DNA from: MGIIb-P sp963934015
GTDB lineage: Archaea; Thermoplasmatota; Poseidoniia; Poseidoniales; Thalassarchaeaceae
Direction: 5' to 3'
DNA length: 9,239 nt
Assembly (NCBI GenBank): GCA_963934015.1
Contig: CAWVWT010000038.1
Coordinates: forward strand, 1-9,239
Below are positions 1 to 5,869 of the stretch, one piece after another. The notes beneath the pieces are model-generated. The model saw nothing but the letters and a program-made list of their open reading frames with translations. It made no database searches and was not told the DNA's origin. Every line of letters starts with the position of its first letter. Position 1 is the stretch's first letter. Made by a program: the position numbers and the translations under genes.

Positions 1-581
1 GCCAAGGCAATCATACCATTCTGTCTTCGGTTTACATTCCCTGCAACCATGACTGCGCCCGGCGCCATGAACAAAAAGCCGATGAAGAAAGCAATGGCTA
101 CACCTGTTTTCAAACCGGCTGGATCTGCTCTAAATTCAGCCCAGCAACCATAATGGCGTGCAACAAATTTGTGGGCCAATTCGTGAATGATGAAAGCCGG
201 GCCGAATGCAATCAAGCCTAAAAGAAAAAACAGTGGAACTGAAAGTAGGAGGCTAGAACCAAAGCTAAGCATTCCACCAAGAATACCACCATGAAACATG
301 AATGAAAGCCCGAGTGAAAATGCCGCGAGTGAGATTGTGAGGTCTCTAATCTCAGTCTTGGAAAAATGCCAGAATGATCCTGTATGCAAAACGGGTGCGG
401 GGCGATATGCCTGAGTGAATCCTTGATTGAATGGACTGAACTGAACCTGAACAACCCTTGGGCCGGTTTGTTTACGCCAATTACCATCATCCCTAACCCT
501 GGCCTGAGAAATAGGTCGTACGGACTTCGCAAAGGGATCATCCTCGACTAAATCTGTACGAGGTTCGCGGGAATCGTTCAT
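1..581 (-). CDS. M50-family (site-2-protease-like) zinc metalloprotease, N-terminal part; runs off the left edge
   Basis: This is a membrane-embedded zinc protease of the M50 type, expected to cut substrates within or next to the membrane. Its substrate is unknown. The window holds the first 193 codons. Residues 1-75 are hydrophilic, charged and probably cytosolic. Hydrophobic segments lie at about 80-97, 100-130 and 157-180. The zinc motif HELAH is at residues 133-137, inside a hydrophobic stretch, followed by KFVARHYGCWAEFR. This HELAHK...AEFR arrangement is familiar from archaeal M50 proteins. The second metal-binding motif, usually an Asp in a later helix, would lie beyond the edge. Two starts are possible: the ATG at 581 or an in-frame ATG three codons upstream at 590. 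The 581 start has GGTGG just 2 nt upstream; neither start has a convincing TATA box. The gene diverges from the zinc-ribbon gene. Family assignment is firm; the physiological role is not known. Confidence 0.85.
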   Translation of the reverse strand, partial: MNDSREPRTDLVEDDPFAKSVRPISQARVRDDGNWRKQTGPRVVQVQFSPFNQGFTQAYRPAPVLHTGSFWHFSKTEIRDLTISLAAFSLGLSFMFHGGILGGMLSFGSSLLLSVPLFFLLGLIAFGPAFIIHELAHKFVARHYGCWAEFRADPAGLKTGVAIAFFIGFLFMAPGAVMVAGNVNRRQNGMIAL

Positions 582-667
582 GGCCACCATCACTTGGAAT
601 GAATGCTACCCTTTGAGGGTTCGTGGATGGGGATGTTTCATGCGTGGGGTCTGTTCGTACCGAATTG

Positions 668-1345
668 ATGTCACTGCCTCGGCGTGCGATGAGCGATATG
701 GGGCTCGCCGTTTGCTGCTTAATGTGTGATGCACCGGATGATGTGGGTTTAGCCCGTTGTAAATCTTGTATCACGCAGCATGGAAGGGTGCGCGAGCGGC
801 TCGCAAAGGGGGATGATGTAGTGTCGCGTTGGGGCCAAGAATTGTTGGCAATGATGTCGAATCCTCAACGATATGATCACGATAGTGTTCACGGGCCAGT
901 CTTACGAGGATATGTTCGATTGTTAGGTGAGCATGAGGGTCCGCGTGTAGCGCCTACACAGGAAGAAATCAATGCGTTGTTTGCGGCCGCTAAGGCTCGT
1001 CCGAAGGGTTCCCTGATTCGCGATATGGCCAATCAGAATCCATGGAAAGATGTGCCGCCCAGTGTCCAATCCGCTCGTTCAATGTCGGATGGAATTGGCG
1101 AAGTCATCGAAGAAAATGTTGGACAAAGAACTGTTCCGAGTCGGGAAATTGAGGAGGTAGATCGTTCGGATCGACCTGGTGAAGATACAACATTGACAGA
1201 TCGAGTCGCAGCCAATGTGGCCGTACAAGATGAACCTGAAGAGTTACAGGATATTCTGGCTGATGTGCACGTTGCCAAGCGCAAGGCCAAGCGAGACAAA
1301 CTCAGTGATGCAGTAGAGGGTCTTGACGACCTTCTCGGTGATTGA
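668..1345 (+). CDS. Hypothetical protein with N-terminal zinc ribbon and acidic, helical C-terminal tail
   Basis: I do not recognise the family. From the chosen start the protein has 225 residues. Near the N-terminus is a C-x2-C-x10-C-x2-C motif (Cys17, 20, 31, 34; CCLMC...CKSC), which looks like a small zinc ribbon. A helical, fairly basic segment follows (about 38-90), then PTQEEINALFAAAKARPKG (about 96-114). Residues 130-190 are low in hydrophobics, rich in Ser, Glu and Asp, and probably disordered. The end has alternating charge (HVAKRKAKRDKLSDAVEGLDDLLGD region) and is probably a helix or coiled coil. A soluble adaptor or nucleic-acid/protein-binding role is possible but is inference. 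The start is uncertain: GTG 623 has GAGGG 3 nt upstream, while ATG 668, 689 and 698 have no SD; all keep the Cys motif. The gene diverges from the M50 protease and its stop faces that of the membrane protein across 4 nt. I consider it real because the frame is open for more than 700 nt with an ordered domain layout. Confidence 0.72.
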   Translation: MSLPRRAMSDMGLAVCCLMCDAPDDVGLARCKSCITQHGRVRERLAKGDDVVSRWGQELLAMMSNPQRYDHDSVHGPVLRGYVRLLGEHEGPRVAPTQEEINALFAAAKARPKGSLIRDMANQNPWKDVPPSVQSARSMSDGIGEVIEENVGQRTVPSREIEEVDRSDRPGEDTTLTDRVAANVAVQDEPEELQDILADVHVAKRKAKRDKLSDAVEGLDDLLGD

Positions 1346-1350
1346 TCAAT
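1341..1350. repeat. Palindrome ATTGATCAAT at the convergent gene junction
   Basis: This perfect 10-nt palindrome covers the plus-strand stop TGA (1343-1345) and the 4-nt gap, and touches the minus-strand stop (1352-1350). There is no room for separate terminators between the two genes, so their transcripts must overlap at the 3' ends. Confidence 0.5.
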
Positions 1351-1844
1351 CACTCTAGGTTACTACCTGTAGCCATCAGTGGGATGGCTATCATCAATGA
1401 GCAGAATCCACCCAGCATGATGAAGAAGATGATTCCAAGGCCGCCACAAATATCTCCGCCGACGCCGCCCACTTCTGAGCCCGATGACATCGATGCGACA
1501 ATTCCCATAATGGTACTCAGGCCGACTGCAGCAAGACCAATCCAAACACCCATCTTCTTGCGTTGGAATGTGAGGAAGCCGCCCACACCGATTGCGATAG
1601 AGGCCACGATGGCAACTGCTTGACGTACGAGCCAAATCCCTTCGGGCGCGGGATCACTAAAGAGTTCTAATGACCCAAGAACTGTCCACATGAGGCCCCA
1701 TAAAATCATGAGGACGCCCATCCAAGTGGGTGCGGGGGATTGTTGAGGAACTGTGAGGACGTATTGTCCACCGACCATTGTTGGTTGTGCTGCGGCTTGT
1801 GGGTCTGTGAAACCCTGAACCATTTGGCCTTGTTGGGGTTGCAT
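1350..1844 (-). CDS. Small four-helix integral membrane protein of unknown function
   Basis: This 164-residue protein has a Gln/Pro/Ala-rich hydrophilic N-terminus (about 1-38, beginning MQPQQGQMVQ) and then four probable transmembrane helices at about 42-62, 72-92, 99-118 and 132-158. A short basic turn (FQRKKMG, 93-99) between helices 2 and 3 suggests that loop is cytosolic. A glycine-rich loop (SGSEVGGVGGDICGG) precedes the last helix. I see no catalytic or metal-binding motif and cannot name a family. Small membrane proteins with disordered Pro/Gln-rich heads are common in archaea and actinobacteria, and the sequence gives no function. The ATG at 1844 has no SD, but a TATA-like element lies about 28 nt upstream, which fits a leaderless archaeal transcript separate from purQ. 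The plus-strand frames over this region lack such hydrophobic structure and are shadows. Confidence 0.75.
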   Translation of the reverse strand: MQPQQGQMVQGFTDPQAAAQPTMVGGQYVLTVPQQSPAPTWMGVLMILWGLMWTVLGSLELFSDPAPEGIWLVRQAVAIVASIAIGVGGFLTFQRKKMGVWIGLAAVGLSTIMGIVASMSSGSEVGGVGGDICGGLGIIFFIMLGGFCSLMIAIPLMATGSNLE

Positions 1845-1868
1845 GCCACTCGGTTAGGTAAGCCCGCC

Positions 1869-1875
1869 TATAATT
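1869..1875 (-). promoter_or_regulatory. TATA-like promoter element for the membrane-protein gene
   Basis: On the minus strand the sequence reads AATTATA, followed by GG. It is centred about 28 nt before the ATG at 1844, and no SD lies between them. Archaeal TATA boxes sit about 26-30 nt before the transcription start, so transcription would begin at or near the start codon. It lies in the 115-nt gap after purQ, so this gene probably has its own promoter. The element is short, and AT-rich matches arise by chance. Confidence 0.45.
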
Positions 1876-1915
1876 CCAAGGATATTGGAGGTTTAGTCCA
1901 ATTTGTTGGTAGGAA

Positions 1916-1944
1916 CGGGGCCGTGAGCGTTCAGTACTGCCCCG
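1916..1944 (-). terminator. Possible stem-loop after purQ
   Basis: CGGGGC at 1916-1921 and GCCCCG at 1939-1944 are complementary arms of 6 bp, all but one... G:C-type pairs, around a 17-nt loop. The hairpin starts 16 nt past the purQ stop, in the gap before the next gene. No T-rich run follows it on the minus strand, so termination here is not demonstrated and it may be coincidental. Confidence 0.2.
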
Positions 1945-1959
1945 GCAGAAGGGTTGACC

Positions 1960-2775
1960 TCAGAGATTTTCTCTAGCGAAATTGACGGCATTGTGGAAAA
2001 TTGCCATCCCTTCACCCTCTCCGTGCTCTGGCATTTCACGAGTCCATGTTGCACCCAACCATGTACTGTGATTCGCTTCGGGGTGGGGCATCAATCCGAA
2101 CACCCTCCCTGTCGGGTCACAAACGCCTGCGATATTACGCATACTCGCGTTTGGACATATCGGGAACGGTAAGGGTTCGTCTCCCGCACTAGGGTATGCG
2201 TCATTGGAATCTACGTAACGAACCACAAGTTGACCGGTCTCGGCCCACTGGTTGAGGTTTGCATCGATTGTCGTGACGAATTTTCCTTCCCCATGTCTCA
2301 CAGGTACGCGCATCCGTTCAAGGCCCCGAGTCCATACACAGGGGCTATTTGGATCAAATTCAAGATGGACCCAGCGGTCTTCATAATGTCCAGTATTATT
2401 CAATGTTAAACTCGCTGTCTGGGTCAAACTAACTGCTTCGTCTCCAGGGAGTAAGCCCATCTTGACTAATACTTGGAAACCATTACAAATACCAATTACT
2501 AGTTTACCTGATTTGACGAAATCTTGGACCATTTCTCTGATGCCAAAACGTAAACGGTTACCGAGTAATCTTCCACTGCCAAGGTGATCGCCAAATGAAA
2601 AACCACCTGGAACGGCCATGATGTGGTAATCTGCAAGGGTTTTGTCACCATTGACCAATTCGTTCACATGAATACGCTCAGCTTCAGCGCCCGCCATTTC
2701 GAATACTGCTTTTGTTTCGTGATCACAGTTGATACCAAACCCATACAGGACTGCGACGCGGACGGTGTCTGCCAT
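1960..2775 (-). CDS. purQ: FGAM synthase glutaminase subunit PurQ
   Basis: PurQ hydrolyses glutamine and passes ammonia to PurL, which uses ATP to convert formylglycinamide ribonucleotide (FGAR) to its amidine (FGAM) in de novo purine synthesis; the complex is cytosolic. The 271-residue protein is a class I (triad) glutamine amidotransferase. The nucleophile is Cys97 in GICNGFQVL, and His231 and Glu233 in MPHPEAN complete the triad. The N-terminal RVAVLYGFGINCDHET and the VPGGFSFGDHL loop (55-65) are typical PurQ/PurL-glutaminase motifs. At 271 residues it is longer than the roughly 225-residue PurQ of PurS-dependent systems and closer to the glutaminase domain of large PurL. I chose the ATG at 2775, not one 12 codons upstream, because GGAGGT lies 8 nt before it, it overlaps the purL stop by one base (TGATG), and the conserved family sequence starts there. 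Both signals suggest translational coupling to purL. Confidence 0.97.
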   Translation of the reverse strand: MADTVRVAVLYGFGINCDHETKAVFEMAGAEAERIHVNELVNGDKTLADYHIMAVPGGFSFGDHLGSGRLLGNRLRFGIREMVQDFVKSGKLVIGICNGFQVLVKMGLLPGDEAVSLTQTASLTLNNTGHYEDRWVHLEFDPNSPCVWTRGLERMRVPVRHGEGKFVTTIDANLNQWAETGQLVVRYVDSNDAYPSAGDEPLPFPICPNASMRNIAGVCDPTGRVFGLMPHPEANHSTWLGATWTREMPEHGEGEGMAIFHNAVNFARENL

Positions 2776-5700
2776 CAATGTCCACCTCCCATGTTCAGTG
2801 TGTCCTTCCATGAATCCAAAAGTTTGGATAAATTTGCTTTAAGAATCGGTTTCCCACCAAGAGTGAATTTCAACGTTTTCTTATCACCAACCATTCCAAT
2901 GTTGGCAAGGGCATTCCCTGCCATGGCGGCCTCAAATTCACTGGTATGTTCAGGTTTCACTGAGACAAGAATTCTACCCAAGGATTCTCCAAACAATATG
3001 CCCCATGTATCCGTACCGTTCGCGGTCAACGCATCAATATTGATTGTAGTCGCTCCATCGCATCCGAAACAGCACTCTGCAACGGCAACGGCGAGGCCCC
3101 CGTCGCTGCAATCGTGCGCACTGCGAACCAATCCTCTGTCCATAGCAGCAGTCAATGCGCGATAGAGAGTCAGGTTGCGGGTGGTGTCGATCTGTGGTAC
3201 ATCGTTGCCAATACCCCCGCCTGTTTCTTCAGCGAGCATGTAGCTCAACTCGCTTGCGCCCAATTCTTGATGTGTTTCGCCGAGCAAATAAATCGCGTCC
3301 CCTTTATCCTTGAAATCACTAGATACTGCCTTTCGAACGTCTTGGTGATCACCGAGAACGGTGTAGAGTAAGGTTGGTGGAATGCTGATTTTCTTACCAT
3401 CAAGTTTTGCATCGTTTTTCATTGAATCTTTTCCGGAAATGCATGGTAAATTGTAAGCTCTGCAAACATCATCCAATGCGCGATTGCTGCGAACCAATTG
3501 TGCAAGTTTGAATCTACCGTCAGGAGTTTTCTCACTTTCGATTGGGTCGGGCCAACAAAAGTTGTCAAGACCTGCGATTTTATCCAAATCAACACCCACA
3601 CAGACCGCATTCCGGACCGCTTCATCGATACTTGCGGCTGTCATCGCGTAAGCGTCGATATCAGAATATCGCGGAACAATGCCGCAGGCTACTACCGCGC
3701 CGCGCGTATCTCCATGAAGGGGGGCGATGACGGCAGCATCGCCAGGTGCGTCATGATTGACGCCACAAAATGGTTTGATGACTGATTGGGCAATAACTTC
3801 GTGGTCGTATTGGCGTACCCACCATTCCTTGCTTGCAACATTTGGTCTTGCGAGAATTCTTTGTAGAATTTTACCCATCTCACTTTCATCTACGGTGGGA
3901 TAATTTGGATTTTGATGTACGGGTGGTTTCCACTCACTCTCAAGGTTCAGTTGAGGGCATCCCTCATGCATGAAATCCATTGGAAGGTGGGCCACTGTTG
4001 CCTCTCCGTGTTTTACAATGAATGCACCACTGTTGGTGAATACGCCCACTGCCGTTGCCTCGACCTCATGTAATGCGGCTAGGGTCTCAAAGGCGGGGAT
4101 GTTTGCTTCACTCACTCCGACAGTCATCCTCTCTTGGCTCTCCGATACGAGAATTTCCCACGATGAAAGCCCTGGTTGTTTGAGCGGCACAACACCTAGA
4201 TCTAATTCTGCACCGCCAGTGAGTTCTGCCATCTCCCCTACACTACTCGAAAGTCCGCCTGCGCCATTGTCAGTGATTACTTGGATTAGTCCGGCATCTC
4301 GGGCTTCGAGGACCATGTCCACCATTTTTTTCTGAGTGATGGGGTCACCGATCTGTACTGCACTGCTAGGGCTCTCCTCTGTCAATTCTAAACTGGAAAA
4401 AGTAGCGCCGTGTATCCCATCACTACCAACACGTCCCCCAAGCATGTAGACGATGTCGCCGGCTGCCGGAGTCTTGTCGTGGCTTTCACGCCCGTCTGGT
4501 AGATATCGTGGCATGATGCCGACTGTGCCTGCGTAAACGAGAGGTTTGCCGATATACCGATCATCAAACACAATTGCCCCATTTACTGTAGGGATTCCTG
4601 ATTCATTACCTCCTGCACGGATGCCCGCGTGTACACCACGCAGAACCCGGGATGGGTGGAAAAGACCACCCGGTAAGTCACCATCATAATCTGGTGGGCC
4701 AAAACAAAATACATCCATGTTGGCAATAGGGCGGGCGCCCAATCCAGTTCCAAGTATGTCACGATTCACACCGACAATGCCCGTCATTGCACCACCAAAC
4801 GGATCAAGAGCACTTGGTGAATTGTGTGTTTCGGCTTTAATGCAAAGACTCCAATCGTCCGTCCATTCGATGACACCCGAATTATCGTGGAAAATACTCA
4901 ACAACCAATCTACTCGTTTTTGCATATCCAATGTCGGCTGCATAATGTGGGTTTTAAACAATGAATTAATTTCACTATCCTCTCCAGTTTCGGTATCCAC
5001 GTGGTGAATTTTCGCAGCGAATATCTTGTGGCTGCAGTGCTCAGACCAAGTCTGCGCTAGACATTCTAATTCAACGTCGGTGGGAGCTGATGGAGGTAAC
5101 CCCAGGGCTCCTCTTGTAGCTTGTATCACTGGATTTCGATAATGCGATTGTACGGCTTGCATCTCCTCCAAATTCAAGGCTAAAAGACCATCTTCTGAAA
5201 TTTTAATCAGAGTTTCATCATCAACCTCAAGATCGATTGTGGCTGGAGGGGTAAACGCAATCACTGGACGGTTGGGGAATGGCAATTGCGGCCAAACTGC
5301 GTTTGAGCAATGCTCAGCGTTAGCCATGGCTGCCCGTTCAATCATTGGGTTGTGTAGTGTGTTTGCCAACCACACAGCGTCGGTACCAGGGGGAATATCC
5401 CAGAATAAGTATGTCATGGTAGTTGCAATTTGAGCGTCACTTTGGTTGGGAAATAATGTGGTTAATCCATCGAGCGCTGCTTGAGCTGCGTTGTCTGTAA
5501 CCCCTGGTTTGAATCCAACCATAATGGCAAGTTCTGGTTGATCTGGAAATAATGAGTTGTCATCGAGGAGGCTTTGGTTCGCGACACCCAACTCAATGAT
5601 GGGATCTGTAAATAAATCCTGCAAACTTTGGAGTAATTCTCCTGAAGCGAGATTAGACTTGACTTGGTAGCCTGTAATCGAGCGTACCTTGCCAACTGAA

Positions 5701-5810
5701 AGACCATGGTCTGCTGAGAGCATGTTGCGTATACCCTCGCCCCTTGTGTCCTGAAGGCCGGGCAATTCTCGAGGTGTGACCTCAATCAAGTGCACTGGCA
5801 ACCTACTCAT
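2775..5810 (-). CDS. purL: FGAM synthase synthetase subunit PurL with tandem N-terminal PurS-like domains
   Basis: PurL is the ATP-dependent synthetase half of FGAM synthase (FGAR + Gln + ATP to FGAM). The 1011-residue protein has two PurS-like segments (about 5-78 and 92-168; the second opens ELAIMVGFKPGVTDNAA), a linker (about 180-250), then two AIRS-like catalytic halves (about 205-640 and 690-1000). Visible signatures are TWSEHCSHK (254-262), KAETHNSPSAL (325-335), PFGGAMTGIVG (337-347), TDNGAGGLSSSVGEM (513-527), GKDSMKND and SAHDCSDGGLAVAVAE. Ordinary small PurL is about 720-770 residues and works with separate PurS; large PurL is about 1300 residues and includes PurS-like and glutaminase domains. 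This one has the former domains but not the latter, which the next gene, purQ, supplies. The ATG at 5810 has GGAGG 3 nt upstream and begins at the conserved sequence. An alternative ATG at 5873 overlaps the uvrA stop (ATGA) and would add 21 mostly basic residues. Confidence 0.95.
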   Translation of the reverse strand: MSRLPVHLIEVTPRELPGLQDTRGEGIRNMLSADHGLSVGKVRSITGYQVKSNLASGELLQSLQDLFTDPIIELGVANQSLLDDNSLFPDQPELAIMVGFKPGVTDNAAQAALDGLTTLFPNQSDAQIATTMTYLFWDIPPGTDAVWLANTLHNPMIERAAMANAEHCSNAVWPQLPFPNRPVIAFTPPATIDLEVDDETLIKISEDGLLALNLEEMQAVQSHYRNPVIQATRGALGLPPSAPTDVELECLAQTWSEHCSHKIFAAKIHHVDTETGEDSEINSLFKTHIMQPTLDMQKRVDWLLSIFHDNSGVIEWTDDWSLCIKAETHNSPSALDPFGGAMTGIVGVNRDILGTGLGARPIANMDVFCFGPPDYDGDLPGGLFHPSRVLRGVHAGIRAGGNESGIPTVNGAIVFDDRYIGKPLVYAGTVGIMPRYLPDGRESHDKTPAAGDIVYMLGGRVGSDGIHGATFSSLELTEESPSSAVQIGDPITQKKMVDMVLEARDAGLIQVITDNGAGGLSSSVGEMAELTGGAELDLGVVPLKQPGLSSWEILVSESQERMTVGVSEANIPAFETLAALHEVEATAVGVFTNSGAFIVKHGEATVAHLPMDFMHEGCPQLNLESEWKPPVHQNPNYPTVDESEMGKILQRILARPNVASKEWWVRQYDHEVIAQSVIKPFCGVNHDAPGDAAVIAPLHGDTRGAVVACGIVPRYSDIDAYAMTAASIDEAVRNAVCVGVDLDKIAGLDNFCWPDPIESEKTPDGRFKLAQLVRSNRALDDVCRAYNLPCISGKDSMKNDAKLDGKKISIPPTLLYTVLGDHQDVRKAVSSDFKDKGDAIYLLGETHQELGASELSYMLAEETGGGIGNDVPQIDTTRNLTLYRALTAAMDRGLVRSAHDCSDGGLAVAVAECCFGCDGATTINIDALTANGTDTWGILFGESLGRILVSVKPEHTSEFEAAMAGNALANIGMVGDKKTLKFTLGGKPILKANLSKLLDSWKDTLNMGGGH
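2784..2789 (-). promoter_or_regulatory. Shine-Dalgarno sequence of purQ inside the purL 3' end
   Basis: GGAGGT on the minus strand lies 8 nt before the purQ ATG at 2775. It is encoded by the last purL codons (Met-Gly-Gly-Gly-His-stop), so purL terminates within the purQ initiation region. This decides the purQ start and implies coupled translation. Confidence 0.8.
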
Positions 5811-5813
5811 TCG

Positions 5814-5818
5814 CCTCC
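5814..5818 (-). promoter_or_regulatory. Shine-Dalgarno sequence of purL
   Basis: GGAGG on the minus strand lies 3 nt before the ATG at 5810, within a longer purine run (AGGGGGAGG). The spacing is short, but the match supports 5810 over the upstream ATG at 5873, which has weaker sequence evidence. The element partly overlaps a perfect 12-nt palindrome. Confidence 0.55.
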
Positions 5819-5828
5819 CCCTAGGGGG
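5817..5828. repeat. Perfect palindrome CCCCCTAGGGGG next to the purL SD
   Basis: The 12-nt palindrome lies in the 59-nt gap between uvrA and the preferred purL start. On the plus strand the G run continues to seven (5824-5830). In the transcript the C run could pair with part of the G run that forms the SD, and this might limit access to it. A homopolymer of seven is also a site where sequencing errors occur. Confidence 0.4.
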
Positions 5829-5869
5829 GGCGGCTTTTGATGGCCGTCTTTGAACAAACCGGAAGGGGT

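Noticed and set aside
582..667. Divergent promoters between the M50 and zinc-ribbon genes
   Set aside because: At least one promoter must be here, but I see no TATA-like element at a suitable distance from any candidate start, so no site is annotated.
1033..1353. Minus-strand frame of 106 codons opposite the zinc-ribbon gene
   Set aside because: Its translation is Ser/Arg/Thr-rich low complexity, typical of a shadow frame; the plus-strand frame has an ordered zinc ribbon and helical segments.
1342..1635. Frames on both strands overlapping the membrane protein
   Set aside because: They lack the four hydrophobic helices seen in the 164-residue frame and start inside it.
1937..1948. CTGCCCCGGCAG as a terminator hairpin
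   Set aside because: The loop would be only 2-4 bases with a 4-5 bp stem and no T-run; the alternative 6-bp pairing at 1916-1944 is only marginally better.
2623..3371. Plus-strand open frames opposite purQ and purL (up to 180 codons)
   Set aside because: They lie antisense to strongly conserved enzyme sequence, have no recognisable domain and no SD; they are by-products of the codon use on the other strand. The same holds for other frames opposite purL and uvrA.
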